The position numbers and the translations under genes are program-made. Positions 25,064 to 35,075 of a stretch of 64,000 nt of DNA are shown here, piece after piece. A model generated the notes under the pieces. It worked only from the letters and a program-made list of their open reading frames with translations. It did not search any database and was not told the origin of the DNA. The stretch spans positions 549,590-613,589 of the forward strand of contig NZ_KE384307.1 of assembly GCF_000425125.1 (NCBI RefSeq), written 5' to 3'. This DNA comes from Paenibacillus taiwanensis DSM 18679 (GTDB lineage Bacteria > Bacillota > Bacilli > Paenibacillales > Paenibacillaceae). Within the stretch, counting starts at the first letter, position 1. Each line of letters starts with the position of its first letter.

Positions 25064-26218
25064 GTGACGGTGACGATGATATCACCGGTAGATCGCATTT
25101 TAGACAAAGCTTTGCGCGGTGAGCGCATTAATGCAGAAGAATGCGTAACGCTGTTCGAATCTGATCAGATCGAGAAGATGGGACATGTCGCGAACGAGAT
25201 TATGAAAAAGTGGCATCCAGACCCGATTGCGACATTTGTTATTGGACGAAATATTAACTATACGAATGTATGTGACACTTATTGTCGATTTTGTGCTTTC
25301 TATAGAGCGCCTGGATCGAAGGAAGGTTACGTACTGCCTAATGAAGTCATTTTCCAGAAGATTCAGGAAACGCTTGATGTTAACGGTACTGAAATTTTGA
25401 TGCAGGGTGGCACAAACCCTAATTTGCCGTTTAGCTATTATACTGACTTGTTGAAGGAAATCAAGCAGCGTTTTCCTAAGATTACGATGCATTCTTTCTC
25501 ACCAGCTGAAATATGGAAGATGAAAGAAGTGTCAGACGGATTGTCCCTTGAAGAGGTTGTGCGTCAAATTCATCAAGCGGGTCTCGACTCGCTGCCAGGC
25601 GGCGGCGCGGAAATATTGGACGACCGCACTCGTCGCAAGATCAGTCGCTTAAAGGGGACTTGGCGCGAGTGGATGGACGTAATGCAGACTGCACATAAAG
25701 TAGGGATGACAACTACGGGGACGATGGTTATCGGCTTCGGCGAATCGATGGAGGAACGAGCGCTTCATTTGGAGCGTATCCGGATCGCACAAGATGAATG
25801 CAAACAATTTAATTATCCATCAAGAGGATTTTTGGCGTTTATCCCGTGGACGTTCCAACCGGATAATACGAATATGAAGGCGGAGCGGGTCACGCCTGAG
25901 CAGTATTTGAAGACACTTGCCATTAGCCGCATTTTCCTGGATAATATTCCGAACTTCCAATCGTCATGGGTGACGATGGGACCAGAAGTAGGCAAGCAAA
26001 CGTTAAGTTATGGCTGCAATGACTTTGGTAGCACGATGATCGAGGAAAATGTGGTATCAGCAGCAGGTGCAACCCATAAGGTTAACATTGAAAGTATTTT
26101 ACGTATCATTCGGGAAGCGGGCAAAGTACCTGCACAACGTGATACACAGTACAACATTTTACAGGTGTTTCATGACGAGAAGGATGCTGTGACGCGTGAC
26201 TTTATTATGCAGAACTAA
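25064..26218 (+). CDS. mqnC: Cyclic dehypoxanthinyl futalosine synthase MqnC
   Basis: This is a 384-residue radical SAM enzyme with Cys70-x3-Cys74-x2-Cys77 (CDTYCRFCAFYR). NINYTNVC, MQGGTNPNLP, LPGGGAEIL and TTGTMVIGFGE are all MqnC motifs. It closes dehypoxanthine futalosine in the futalosine route to menaquinone. No other mqn gene is in the window. The start could be GTG 25064, GTG 25070 or ATG 25076, all close to AGGAGAGGA. Monocistronic with its own terminator. Confidence 0.92.
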   Translation: MTVTMISPVDRILDKALRGERINAEECVTLFESDQIEKMGHVANEIMKKWHPDPIATFVIGRNINYTNVCDTYCRFCAFYRAPGSKEGYVLPNEVIFQKIQETLDVNGTEILMQGGTNPNLPFSYYTDLLKEIKQRFPKITMHSFSPAEIWKMKEVSDGLSLEEVVRQIHQAGLDSLPGGGAEILDDRTRRKISRLKGTWREWMDVMQTAHKVGMTTTGTMVIGFGESMEERALHLERIRIAQDECKQFNYPSRGFLAFIPWTFQPDNTNMKAERVTPEQYLKTLAISRIFLDNIPNFQSSWVTMGPEVGKQTLSYGCNDFGSTMIEENVVSAAGATHKVNIESILRIIREAGKVPAQRDTQYNILQVFHDEKDAVTRDFIMQN

Positions 26219-26259
26219 CAGCATATAACATTTTTGAAGTTTATTTTTAAGCATATTTT

Positions 26260-26312
26260 AAGCGTATTGAGAATAAGAAGCTAATCGGGCTTTTGTTCTT
26301 AATACGCTTTTT
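26260..26312 (+). terminator. Terminator after mqnC
   Basis: AAGCGTATT pairs with AATACGCTT, extended inward by a partly paired A/T-rich stem, and TTTT follows. Confidence 0.8.
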
Positions 26313-26448
26313 AGCATGCGTTGAAAGCTGCAACCGCTGTATACTAGGCATGTTCTGTTAACGTCTGAATGGATTACCAAATCTCACTTCGTATATATGG
26401 TTCTAAGCCCCCATATACTGAATAAGGAACGAAAAAGGAGTGAGCTTC

Positions 26449-27369
26449 ATGGAACTGTTCACCGTATCCATTCCCAGTGCACAGCTTAAAGAATTGGAAT
26501 CCTTAACGGAGCTATTGAAATGTGAAATGGGCGATTTACATACAAGTTCAAGCAGAGTGACATTAGACACTTTCCAAACAGACAAATTAGCAGGTGTGAC
26601 ATGCAGCGGCTTGTTGCCTGAATTCCAGCTTCATGTTCATGGACAGGATGTGTGGAAACGCGCAGCTAGTGCTGTAGCGGAGTATATTTTGGCCGTAAAG
26701 GAAGGAGTGCTCATACGTTCGTTAATTGCAAAAGAAAAGCATGTGGAGGATGCGGATCGTAACAAGATTGAAGCTTATTGTTATCAGTTGCTTAATGGTT
26801 ATGAGGAACAGGGTTCCCCAGAAGTAAGACGTAGACGTAAAAGCAAAGTAACTAAGGCTTTACAGCTTTATCTTGAAGAGCACACCGTATTAAACGTTGA
26901 CGGATTTATCCGATTTCGTTTGGAAAGTTATATGACGGAGCTACGTGAAGTAGTGGATTATGCCATTGATGAATATGTGCTGGAACGCCAATATCAAGAA
27001 TTTATTAGTTTGCTTAAGTATTTCGTCTACATTCAGGATACTAAAATTCCAATGGCACATCTTATGCACAAAGGCTGCCATGAATTTACGCTGCTCGATG
27101 AGCAATGGCTGCCGATTGAACCTTCCCACGTTGTGGATGGAATGATCGTGGAGATGATTGATTGTGATATGGAAATGGAAGACATGATCGTAAGTACGCT
27201 CATTAATGTCTCGCCAGGTCATATCGTTATTCATACACGTGATCCCGAATCACAAGTGATCAAAACGATTCAACAAATATTTGAAGCGCGGGTTCATGTG
27301 TGCGTTTACTGTAATTCATGCGAACCTTGTTTAACAAACAATTGGAAGTCTCAGGACTTGGTTCCTTAA
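26449..27369 (+). CDS. ytxC: Putative sporulation protein YtxC
   Basis: This 306-residue soluble protein matches YtxC by its central segment (RRRRKSKVTKALQLYLEEH, FIRFRLESYMTELREVVDYA, DEYVLERQYQEFISLLKYFV) and by lying directly upstream of thrS, as in B. subtilis. ATG 26449 is chosen because the frame's GTG at 26440 lies inside the AAAGGAG ribosome site. The C-terminus ends with a small Cys cluster (CVYCNSCEPC). The molecular role is unknown; the link to sporulation is from the family name. Confidence 0.85.
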   Translation: MELFTVSIPSAQLKELESLTELLKCEMGDLHTSSSRVTLDTFQTDKLAGVTCSGLLPEFQLHVHGQDVWKRAASAVAEYILAVKEGVLIRSLIAKEKHVEDADRNKIEAYCYQLLNGYEEQGSPEVRRRRKSKVTKALQLYLEEHTVLNVDGFIRFRLESYMTELREVVDYAIDEYVLERQYQEFISLLKYFVYIQDTKIPMAHLMHKGCHEFTLLDEQWLPIEPSHVVDGMIVEMIDCDMEMEDMIVSTLINVSPGHIVIHTRDPESQVIKTIQQIFEARVHVCVYCNSCEPCLTNNWKSQDLVP

Positions 27370-27490
27370 ATATGAAGCAGCAAAGAAAGCAATCAACAAA
27401 CAAACGGTACGCCGGTTAGCAAAGCAATGCGCAGGTTACTTGACCGTCTGCTTGATTTCGCATATAATATCCCATATTAAAGTTTACATC

Positions 27491-27829
27491 GATATAGCGA
27501 TGATAAAGACATGGATGCACATGGTGGTCCGAACAGAGAGAGGGAACTAGGCTGGAATTCCCTTCGGTACGCATATGCATTTACCCCTTTAGAGCTTTGA
27601 ATGGGAACGATCACCAGCTTATACATAGGCTGTCGTATTCAGTATCATTCAACGATTCATTCTCGTTAGCGAATGACTCAAGGATTGATTCCGTCGCCAC
27701 ACTGGCTAAGAAGTGTGTCAAGCGCACAGTTGTGCCGCAAGGGCACAAGTGGAATCATTCAAATGAGGGTGGAACCACGGGTATAAACAACAACACTCGT
27801 CCCTTCTTATAAGGGCGGGTGTTTTTTTG
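27491..27829 (+). ncRNA. T-box leader of thrS
   Basis: The T-box antiterminator sequence AGGGTGGAACCACGGG is at 27766-27781, followed by a terminator at 27793-27828. The TGGA there would pair with the NCCA end of uncharged tRNA. The long upstream stem I region contains ACC at 27583-27585, the only threonine-codon candidate I would propose for the specifier, in TTACCCCTTTAGAGC. Uncharged tRNA-Thr would stabilise the antiterminator and turn on thrS. The exact 5' end is uncertain. Confidence 0.9.
27793..27828 (+). terminator. T-box-controlled terminator
   Basis: ACACTCGTCCCTT pairs with AAGGGCGGGTGT (one bulge and one G:T pair) and a run of seven T follows. It is the regulated terminator of the thrS leader. 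Confidence 0.9.
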
Positions 27830-27877
27830 TTTTTTATAACATGATATCAATCAGTATAAATAAGGGGGCGCTCATAC

Positions 27878-29842
27878 ATGTCTATGATACGAGTAACTTT
27901 ACCAGATGGTGCTGTTCGTGAGTACGAACGCGGAGCAACAATTGAAGATGTAGCAGCATCCATTAGCAGCGGGCTAAAGAAAAATGCAGTAGCGGGTAAA
28001 TTGAATGGAAAAGTGGTTGACCTGTACACGCCAATTGAGGAAGATGCGGCTGTTGCCATCGTAACGCCTGATTCAGAAGAGGGATTAGAAGTTATTCGTC
28101 ACAGCTCAGCACATTTAATGGCACAGGCGATTAAGCGATTGTATAAGGATGCCGACGTCAAGCTTGGTATCGGACCTGTCATTGAAGAAGGTTTCTATTA
28201 CGATATCGATATGAACATATCGCTGACGCCTGAGGATCTCGTTAAGATTGAAAAAGAAATGGAGCGTATCGTAAACGAGAACTTGCCGATTCGTCGTCGT
28301 GTCGTTTCGCGTGAAGAAGCGCTTCGTATTTATGAAGAGATTGGTGACCCTTTAAAATTAGAACTAATTAACGATCTTCCTGCGGATTCAGAGCTTACGA
28401 TCTACGATCAAGGCGAGTTTTTCGATTTATGCCGCGGACCACACGTGCCAAGCACAGCTAAGCTGAAAGTATTTAAATTGCTTAATCTGGCAGGCGCTTA
28501 CTGGAGAGGCGATGCGAAGAACAAAATGTTGCAGCGTATTTATGGAACGGCGTTTGTCAAGAAAGCGCAGCTTGATGAGTATCTTCATTATTTGGAAGAA
28601 GCAAAGAAACGTGATCACCGCAAGCTCGGTAAAGAGTTGAAAATCTTCACATTTTCTCGTGAAGTGGGACAAGGTCTGCCGATCTGGCTTCCTAATGGGG
28701 CTACACTTCGTCGTACGATGGAGCGTTATATTGTAGACATGGAGGAACGTCTTGGCTACAACCACGTGTATACACCTGTCTTGGCTAACGTAGATTTGTA
28801 CAAAACTTCCGGTCACTGGGAGCACTATCAAGAGGATATGTTCCCTGTGATGGTGATGGATAATGAGGAACTTGTGCTTCGACCGATGAACTGTCCGCAT
28901 CATATGATGGTTTACAAGAGCGATATGCGCAGTTATCGCGATCTGCCTATTCGTATCGCAGAACTAGGTATGATGCATCGTTATGAGATGTCAGGGGCGT
29001 TAACTGGCTTGCATCGCGTACGAGCGATGACGCTAAACGACGCGCACATATTCTGTCGTCCAGATCAGATCAAAGAAGAGTTCGCACGAGTCATCAACTT
29101 GCTGCGCAAAGTGTATGAGGACTTCGGCATTAAAGAGTACCGTTTCCGCTTGTCCTACCGTGATCCGCAGGATACGGAAAAGTATTTCCCAGACGATGCG
29201 ATGTGGGAAATGTCGCAGCGTATGCTGCGTGAGGTTGTGGAAGAGATGGGCTTGCCGTTCTTTGAAGCAGAAGGAGAGGCGGCCTTCTACGGACCTAAAG
29301 TAGACGTCCAAATCAAGACTGCACTCGGCAAGGAAGAAACACTTGGAACGGCACAACTGGACTTCCTGCTGCCAGAACGTTTCCAACTGGAATATGTGGG
29401 TGAAGATGGACTGAAGCACCGCCCGGTAGTTATTCACCGCGGCATCATTAGTACGATGGAACGTATGACGGCTTTCTTGCTTGAGAACTTTGCGGGTGCA
29501 TTGCCGCTTTGGTTGTCGCCAGTGCAAGCTAAGATTTTGCCTGTTTCACCGAACTATGAAGAGTATGCTAAGGAAGTCGAAGAGCAGTTGCGCGAAGCAG
29601 GTATTCGTGTAGAGGCGGATTTACGCAACGAGAAGCTTGGTTATAAGATTCGTGAGGCACAGCTCGAGAAAATGTCTTACATGCTCGTAGTAGGCGAAAA
29701 TGAGAAAAATAACGGTGCAGTATCTGTTCGTAAACGCGGTCATGGTGATCTCGGTATGATGTCGGTGGCCGATGCTGTTGCCATGCTGAACGAAGAAATT
29801 CGTACACGTAAAATGCCGGAAGTAAAAGCAGAAGAAGAATAA
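27878..29842 (+). CDS. thrS: Threonyl-tRNA synthetase
   Basis: ThrS is 654 residues, full length. The domains are TGS (1-63), the editing/SAD domain with HSSAHLMAQ and CRGPHV (about 64-230), the class II catalytic core with zinc ligand Cys in RPMNCPHHM, the His in [10 protein letters not shown] region and the His in [13 protein letters not shown] (about 245-540), and an anticodon-binding domain (545-645). It charges tRNA-Thr. ATG after AAGGGGGCG; a second Met two codons later is possible. Regulated by the preceding T-box and closed by a strong terminator. Confidence 0.98.
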   Translation: MSMIRVTLPDGAVREYERGATIEDVAASISSGLKKNAVAGKLNGKVVDLYTPIEEDAAVAIVTPDSEEGLEVIRHSSAHLMAQAIKRLYKDADVKLGIGPVIEEGFYYDIDMNISLTPEDLVKIEKEMERIVNENLPIRRRVVSREEALRIYEEIGDPLKLELINDLPADSELTIYDQGEFFDLCRGPHVPSTAKLKVFKLLNLAGAYWRGDAKNKMLQRIYGTAFVKKAQLDEYLHYLEEAKKRDHRKLGKELKIFTFSREVGQGLPIWLPNGATLRRTMERYIVDMEERLGYNHVYTPVLANVDLYKTSGHWEHYQEDMFPVMVMDNEELVLRPMNCPHHMMVYKSDMRSYRDLPIRIAELGMMHRYEMSGALTGLHRVRAMTLNDAHIFCRPDQIKEEFARVINLLRKVYEDFGIKEYRFRLSYRDPQDTEKYFPDDAMWEMSQRMLREVVEEMGLPFFEAEGEAAFYGPKVDVQIKTALGKEETLGTAQLDFLLPERFQLEYVGEDGLKHRPVVIHRGIISTMERMTAFLLENFAGALPLWLSPVQAKILPVSPNYEEYAKEVEEQLREAGIRVEADLRNEKLGYKIREAQLEKMSYMLVVGENEKNNGAVSVRKRGHGDLGMMSVADAVAMLNEEIRTRKMPEVKAEEE

Positions 29843-29899
29843 ATATTGAGTAGACGCAGAACTGTTCGTTAGGAATGATCCTGTACGCTGCTCATGATT

Positions 29900-29941
29900 A
29901 ATGCTCGACCTATGCTATTGGCATATGGTCGAGCATTTTTT
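29900..29941 (+). terminator. Terminator of thrS
   Basis: A 16-bp stem (AATGCTCGACCTATGC, one bulged T in the other arm) with loop TATTG is followed by T6. An apparent long frame that begins inside it (29894) is not a real gene start. Confidence 0.92.
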
Positions 29942-30040
29942 GTTAGCACATCTTTTAATGTCGCAGGTGTTCTTTTTTTGTCGAAAATGAATAAAAGAAA
30001 ATGGTGCTGGACATCCTTCCCACTAGGGAGGAGTGACCAT

Positions 30041-30901
30041 ATGTTTACAGTACGTATGAATGGTAGTAAACAAAGAACATCAACTGTGTGGAGTGACATC
30101 ATCGTGAAAGTGAACAGGCTGTCGTTGTGGGTGTGCTGTATGTTGGTAGTATTAGGCGTGAGCTTGGTGAGTGAGCCGTATGCTCAAGTCCAAGCAGCAC
30201 ACATTACACATAGTATGATGACGCAGCATCAGCGTGAGCAGCTAGCATGGAATACGATTGGAAAATGGTTCTATGCCAACCATGTGACTGAACACGGTGC
30301 AGTTCGTCATCTGCAACAAAATACAGTAAGTAGTATGAAAGTTAACCATTTGACCGTAACGCAATCGAACCTGTTTGTATACGTAGACACGCAACATAAA
30401 TCTGCTGCTGCACCAAAGAAAAATACGGATCAAGCTGTATCGACTAGTGGCCGCTTGCTTTATAACGATGAGCTGTATGCACCTGTGCAAGCGCAGGTTG
30501 AAAAGGAAGTGACGGTGGTTGCCACCGGTTATACCGCAGGAATCGAGTCAACTGGGAAGAAACCAGGGCATCCTGAGTATGGCATTACCTATTCCGGTGT
30601 AAAAGTACGACGTGACTATGTGTCTACAATTGCGGCAGATTTGTCCGTGTTCCCGCTGGGGACTATTCTGTATATTCCAGGGTACGGATATGGTATAGTC
30701 GCAGATATTGGCTCGAAAATTAAGGGGAAGAAATTAGATCTTTATTTTGATACAACGAAGCAGGTTTATAAGCAATGGGGTAAAAAAGAAGTAGAGGTTC
30801 AAGTCATTCAGCTCGGTCAGGGCAAAGTGACAGAGAAATGGCTAAACCAGCTTAACGAAACGGTTGTCAAACATCGTGGCATACCGAAAAAACCTCTGTA
30901 G
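30041..30901 (+). CDS. Secreted 3D-domain protein (YuiC/YocH-type wall hydrolase)
   Basis: ATG 30041 follows GGGAGGAG and gives 286 residues; the frame is open 49 codons further but that start lies in the thrS terminator. A membrane/signal segment covers about residues 25-50. The C-terminal 3D domain begins VVATGYTAG and carries its three aspartates in [21 protein letters not shown] and LDLYFD, as in Sps/YuiC lytic transglycosylase-like proteins that cleave peptidoglycan. The region between is low-complexity and Gln/Thr-rich. No LysM repeats. Probably acts in the cell wall, perhaps in sporulation or germination. Confidence 0.83.
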   Translation: MFTVRMNGSKQRTSTVWSDIIVKVNRLSLWVCCMLVVLGVSLVSEPYAQVQAAHITHSMMTQHQREQLAWNTIGKWFYANHVTEHGAVRHLQQNTVSSMKVNHLTVTQSNLFVYVDTQHKSAAAPKKNTDQAVSTSGRLLYNDELYAPVQAQVEKEVTVVATGYTAGIESTGKKPGHPEYGITYSGVKVRRDYVSTIAADLSVFPLGTILYIPGYGYGIVADIGSKIKGKKLDLYFDTTKQVYKQWGKKEVEVQVIQLGQGKVTEKWLNQLNETVVKHRGIPKKPL

Positions 30902-30967
30902 GTCCCGTCAACTGTTGAAGACGCATATGAATGGCAATAAACGGTTAATTACACCAAATGGTTGATC

Positions 30968-30997
30968 GTATATTGCGGCTATACGATTCGCATAATA
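30968..30997 (+). promoter_or_regulatory. Sigma-G-type (forespore) promoter
   Basis: GTATA (30968-30972), an 18-base spacer, and CATAATA (30991-30997) fit the sigma-G/F consensus (GHATR and CATHHTA as I recall it). It is 74 bases before the small spore-protein gene, which supports forespore expression. Confidence 0.7.
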
Positions 30998-31071
30998 CTT
31001 GATGGAGGCACGAAAGTGTACTTCGAATGCTAGGTATTAGAACAGCGTGATCGTATAGGAGGTGACACTAG

Positions 31072-31209
31072 ATGGGTAAAAACAACAAAAAAAGTAAATT
31101 GGGTGCTAACCAAACGTTTAATGCTGAATTTGCTGCTGAGGCAGCAGGGGTATCCAATGTAGCCAACAAGCCTGCTAAAGGGCAATCTCAAAAGCCGCAG
31201 CAACAATAA
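31072..31209 (+). CDS. Small acid-soluble spore protein, gamma/SspO-like
   Basis: This is a 45-residue gene with a very strong ribosome site (GGAGGTGA). The product, starting MGKNNKKSKLGANQ, is basic at the start, has FNAEFAAEAAG in the middle, like the [YF]-N-x-E-F-A motif of SspO and the E-F-A segments of gamma-type SASP, and ends Gln-rich. It has no Trp or Cys. With the forespore promoter upstream it is almost certainly a minor spore-core protein. The exact SASP class needs a profile search. Confidence 0.8.
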   Translation: MGKNNKKSKLGANQTFNAEFAAEAAGVSNVANKPAKGQSQKPQQQ

Positions 31210-31265
31210 TACACGCAGCATGGATGTTAACGTACCACGTGCCATATAAATGATTGAGGTAATAG

Positions 31266-31312
31266 GCTGTCTTAAAAGTCATCAACAGATGACCAAAAGA
31301 CAGCTTTTTTTC
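31266..31312 (+). terminator. Terminator after the spore-protein gene
   Basis: GCTGTCTT pairs with AAGACAGC, and inside it GTCATC pairs with GATGAC; eight T residues follow. Beyond it, up to the liaF start at 31521, about 200 bases hold no gene that I can see. Confidence 0.9.
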
Positions 31313-31520
31313 GTTAACATCATCTGCTTTCTATACGAACATTGCATTTATCATTATGATACACAATGGTCTGATTTACCATCTTCTCCGTCTGGAGACT
31401 GAGAACGGATTCAATCCCTCGGCGCTATGCGGCAGCTTATATTTCCTTTACAATACAAGTATAAGTATAGATAACACAGTAAATCGAATGCAGCATAGCA
31501 TAATAAAGCGAGGGATTAAA

Positions 31521-32576
31521 ATGAATGAGTACAATCGCGGAAGATGGTTTGGCGGTTTCGTACTAATCTGTATCGGACTTATGTTTCTGTTACAGCAATG
31601 GGGCTACGTATCATTTAATATTGGTGATTTAATAAGCACCTATTGGCCACTCATCGTCATATTTGTAGGAATTAGCGGGTTGTTGCAAGGTGGTTTCTGG
31701 GGTGTGTTCCCATTAGGGGTTGGTGTTTATTTCTTATTGAGGAACCTAGATATTGTGACGTTATCGATGGGAGATTTTATCAAGCTTGCATTTCCGTTTG
31801 CGCTTATCGTAGGGGGGATTTTTATTTTGTTCCGTCCTCGACATTCACGTTACCAAGGGCACAGCCGCAATGAATGGAAAGCCAATCGGGAGGAATGGAA
31901 AGTCAAACGCAAAGAATGGAAAGCAGCTCAAAAGCAGCAATGGAAGTCTGGTTGTAACAAGGGGAATGAGGACGTTACCGAATATCCTGACTACAGCAAC
32001 TATCCAGACCCTTTTAAAGATGTTGATTACTCCGCACCTAACAAGCAGTCTAGTAGCAATAAGACAACCGACCATTCAAATGTAGGAACAGATCCACATC
32101 AATATGATTTTAATGCAGAACCACATAAACAATATACAACTTCTGATGCGGATAAAGGTCGTATGTACAGTGAACCTTTGTTTGGCAAGCATCGTACCGT
32201 TGTGAACAAATCAGGTTTTATTGGTGACATTCATATGGGGCAGGATTTTTGGGAACTGAAGCCGATGAATGTGTCTCATTTTATCGGAGACACGACGCTT
32301 GATTTGACCAAAGCTCAAATTTCTTACGGCGAAACCAAAATTAACATCTCAAGCTTTGTTGGCGATGTAAAGGTATACATTCCGAATGATGTGGATTTGG
32401 GTGTAGTTGTCACCTCGACCTCCTTTATCGGTGATGTGCGTGTATTGGATATGGAAGAGGGCGGCTTCCTTCGTAATGTACAAGCAGAAACACCTCAGTT
32501 TTACGAGGCGGGCAAAAAAGTGCGCATTATTGTAAGTACGTTTATCGGTGATGTCAAAGTGATGAGGGTAGGGTAG
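31521..32576 (+). CDS. liaF: LiaF-type regulator of the LiaSR system
   Basis: This 351-residue protein has an N-terminal block of about four membrane helices (residues 8-100), a charged and low-complexity linker rich in Trp/Lys then Asn/Ser/Asp (100-230), and a C-terminal repeat region with four FIGD/FVGD motifs (FIGDIHMG, FIGDTTLD, FVGDVKVY, FIGDVRVL, FIGDVKVM). It matches LiaF, which holds LiaS inactive without envelope stress. ATG after GAGGG; an upstream open frame has no site. liaS follows five bases later. Confidence 0.9.
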   Translation: MNEYNRGRWFGGFVLICIGLMFLLQQWGYVSFNIGDLISTYWPLIVIFVGISGLLQGGFWGVFPLGVGVYFLLRNLDIVTLSMGDFIKLAFPFALIVGGIFILFRPRHSRYQGHSRNEWKANREEWKVKRKEWKAAQKQQWKSGCNKGNEDVTEYPDYSNYPDPFKDVDYSAPNKQSSSNKTTDHSNVGTDPHQYDFNAEPHKQYTTSDADKGRMYSEPLFGKHRTVVNKSGFIGDIHMGQDFWELKPMNVSHFIGDTTLDLTKAQISYGETKINISSFVGDVKVYIPNDVDLGVVVTSTSFIGDVRVLDMEEGGFLRNVQAETPQFYEAGKKVRIIVSTFIGDVKVMRVG

Positions 32577-32581
32577 AACGA

Positions 32582-33682
32582 ATGGTGATGAAGTGGTTTC
32601 GGAATGCTCGGAGTGCAAAGTGGGAGCTGCTATTCACTTTTATCATATCTGGGTGTGTCATCATTAGTGTGCTCTGGTTCGGATTAGTTCACGGTGGAGA
32701 ATGGGGCAGCGGCTTAAATTGGTGGTTGTATGGCATTATCACAGTGCTTATTGTGTCGGCGATTACTGGATATATATCAGGTGTTCGCTTGCAGCGAAGG
32801 TTGGATGTACTTCATTTAAGCATGATGCAAGTGACCAAAGGAAATTGGTCCGCTCGAATTCCTGATGATGAGGACGCTTCTTTCGCCCGACTCTATTCTG
32901 ATTTTAATGCGATGATGCAAACGATGGAGCATAAATTACGTCTGCTGCAAAAGCTGTCTGAGCAGCAGACGATTGATTGGGAGCGAGAAAGCGAAGCGAT
33001 TGTTCAAGAAGAGCGGAAGCGGCTGGCGCGTGACCTGCATGACACGGTCAGCCAGCAGCTTTTTGCGTTGCATATGTCCTCTTCTTCTTTACCAAAGGTG
33101 ATGGAACTGGACATGAACCGTGCCAAGGTAGTCGTCGAGCAACTGATTCAGATGTCTCATATCGCGCAGCGGCAGATGAGGGGGCTGATCGCGCAACTGC
33201 GTCCGATCGAATTAGATGGCAAAACGTTGGAGGAAGCGCTGGAGCGCTGGTTCCCTGACTATTGCAATCAGAACGGACTGAAGGGCAAGATCGACATCCA
33301 ATTGCATGAAGGTTTATCGGAAGTGAAGGAACATCAATGCTTTTTGATGATTCAAGAAGCAATGGCTAATGTTGTGAAGCATGCACAAGCAAGGCAAGTG
33401 ACATTGACGATGCAGGAAACAGATAGCCGGATTGTACTTGTAGTCGCGGATGATGGCAGAGGGTTTGATATGAACAAGACTGCGCACGGAGGCAGTTACG
33501 GTTTATCCACGATGCGGGAACGTGTGGACAAGTTAGGTGGGCATATGGACCTTGTTAGCCAACCGGGTGCAGGCACGACGATACGGGTACACATCCCTTT
33601 ATTTGAAGAAACGGAATCAATTGAAGCAGCTAACATAAATGAAGTAATTGAAGTAAATGGACTAAATAAAGTTAAGGAGTAA
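32582..33682 (+). CDS. liaS: LiaS-type sensor histidine kinase
   Basis: This is a 366-residue NarL-group kinase with two membrane helices and a short extracytoplasmic loop (intramembrane-sensing type), a HAMP domain, a HisKA_3 box with His153 in LARDLHDTVSQQLF, and an HATPase with DDGRGFD and GYGLSTM-like SYGLSTMRERV. It senses cell-wall stress together with LiaF and phosphorylates LiaR. A Glu/Asn/Val-rich tail of about 20 residues follows the kinase core. Third-codon Met (MVMK) leaves the start slightly open. Confidence 0.92.
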   Translation: MVMKWFRNARSAKWELLFTFIISGCVIISVLWFGLVHGGEWGSGLNWWLYGIITVLIVSAITGYISGVRLQRRLDVLHLSMMQVTKGNWSARIPDDEDASFARLYSDFNAMMQTMEHKLRLLQKLSEQQTIDWERESEAIVQEERKRLARDLHDTVSQQLFALHMSSSSLPKVMELDMNRAKVVVEQLIQMSHIAQRQMRGLIAQLRPIELDGKTLEEALERWFPDYCNQNGLKGKIDIQLHEGLSEVKEHQCFLMIQEAMANVVKHAQARQVTLTMQETDSRIVLVVADDGRGFDMNKTAHGGSYGLSTMRERVDKLGGHMDLVSQPGAGTTIRVHIPLFEETESIEAANINEVIEVNGLNKVKE

Positions 33683-33767
33683 ATGAAGTAGACAAAGCGA
33701 ATGATCAATATGCCGTAATTGTTGTGCAATTGGGAGCAGGGATGGAGCTAGATGGAGGGGGAAGCAA

Positions 33768-34421
33768 ATGAGTAAGATGACCGTGTTTCTCGTAGATGAT
33801 CACGAAATGGTTCGACTCGGCTTGAAGACATACTTGATGCTTGATCCTGATATTGATGTGATTGGGGAAGCAAGCGGAGGCTTAGATGCAATTGAGCAAA
33901 TTAGCAAACGAAGTGATGCGCTGCCGGATCTAGTGCTGATGGACTTGATGATGCCGGATATGGACGGAGTTGAGGCTACTAGACAGCTCATTTTAAAATA
34001 TCCTAAGCTTCGGATCGTTATGCTGACGAGCTTTATGGAAGATGAGCAGGTTGTCGCTGCAATCCAAGCGGGAGCAACAAGTTATGTGCTCAAAACCGTA
34101 TCGGCAGAAGATCTTATTTATGCGATACGAGGTGCTTTTCGTGGAATGCCTGTAATGAGCGGAGAAGTGTCACAGGCATTAACACGTGGACTTCGTAAAC
34201 GTGCTGCACGACCTGATGATGAGGGCTTAACGGAGCGCGAGAAAGAAGTGCTTCTCCTTATTGCAGACGGCAAATCTAATAAAGATATTTCGGATGAGCT
34301 TCATATTAGCATTAAAACGGTAAAAACGCATGTCTCCAATCTTCTTATGAAATGTGAGATGCAGGATCGTACGCAATTGGCTGTATACGCTCATCGAAAA
34401 GGATGGGTTAAATTAAGTTAA
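33768..34421 (+). CDS. liaR: LiaR-type response regulator
   Basis: This is a 217-residue NarL/FixJ regulator with a receiver domain (acid pair DD, phospho-acceptor Asp59 in LVLMDLMMPDMDG) and a C-terminal LuxR-type HTH (LTEREKEVLLLIADGKSNKDISDELHISIKTVKTHVSNLL). It follows liaS by 85 bases and is the cognate partner. In Bacillus LiaR activates liaIH; no liaI or liaH is next to it here, so its main targets are elsewhere. ATG after GGAGGGGGAAGCAA. Confidence 0.92.
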   Translation: MSKMTVFLVDDHEMVRLGLKTYLMLDPDIDVIGEASGGLDAIEQISKRSDALPDLVLMDLMMPDMDGVEATRQLILKYPKLRIVMLTSFMEDEQVVAAIQAGATSYVLKTVSAEDLIYAIRGAFRGMPVMSGEVSQALTRGLRKRAARPDDEGLTEREKEVLLLIADGKSNKDISDELHISIKTVKTHVSNLLMKCEMQDRTQLAVYAHRKGWVKLS

Positions 34422-34468
34422 GTTGAACCATCCTAATGGTAACTATCATTAGGAAGAAGGTTGTCAGC

Positions 34469-34879
34469 ATGCGTGAAATAGATAGTTCGATTTCTGGACG
34501 TCAATATCGATATGATGGAATTAAGGAAGTATTAGAATCATGTGGATTCGCAGTCGGAGGAAATTGGAATTATAAAGGCGGCAGCTTTGACAAGTCAGTG
34601 GAGACACACGAGGATGTTGTTGTACGTATCCCATTTCTAGCGATTGATGGCCCCTTTGACGCAGAGTCAGATAATGAAACGATTATCGAGCTGCATAGTC
34701 CATTGGTCCTGAAACATGTGGTGCAGCGAGGCAATGATCCCCATGCAGAAATGCACCTGATGGGCGCACTGATCGATCAATTCCAAACGCCTGTACAGCC
34801 TGATGCTGAAGTGTCCGATGAAGAATGGAAGGCGGGCCGACAGCTCATCTTGCAGATTGAATACAAATTGAACAAATAA
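34469..34879 (+). CDS. YugN-like family protein
   Basis: This 136-residue soluble protein has LESCGFAVGGNWNYKGGSFDK at the start of its core and DGPFDAESDNETIIELHSPLVLKHVV, which is the YugN family pattern. ATG behind AGAAGG is preferred over a start 11 codons upstream. It is 48 bases after liaR and may share its transcript. Structural family with no known activity. Confidence 0.8.
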   Translation: MREIDSSISGRQYRYDGIKEVLESCGFAVGGNWNYKGGSFDKSVETHEDVVVRIPFLAIDGPFDAESDNETIIELHSPLVLKHVVQRGNDPHAEMHLMGALIDQFQTPVQPDAEVSDEEWKAGRQLILQIEYKLNK

Positions 34880-34891
34880 TACCACTTGAAA

Positions 34892-34945
34892 GCAGCTTAT
34901 CTTCTATCTCAAGCTTATAGAGATGGAGAGATGAGCTGTTTTTTT
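34892..34945 (+). terminator. Terminator after yugN-like gene
   Basis: An imperfect 18-bp stem (AGCTTATCTTCTATCTC with GAGATGGAGAGATGAGCT) and T7 close the lia transcription unit. Confidence 0.88.
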
Positions 34946-35075
34946 GTTGATCAATGAGGTTTTATTGTGTTTTATGTTGTTTTTAAGGTAAGTTTAAGGT
35001 TGAGAGTGCAAGATAGGAACATAACGTTATAGAGAATATCAAAATTGATATCGAACATCGTGGGAGGGGTTCTTT

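Noticed and set aside
27597..27812. Plus-strand open frame in front of thrS
   Set aside because: It lies inside the T-box leader and includes the T-box motif; no ribosome site.
28427..29527. Long minus-strand frames of 158 and 164 codons inside thrS
   Set aside because: They are shadows of the highly conserved thrS frame, with no start signals and no recognisable domains.
29894..30040. Upstream extension of the 3D-domain protein
   Set aside because: The putative start is within the thrS terminator; ATG 30041 has GGGAGGAG.
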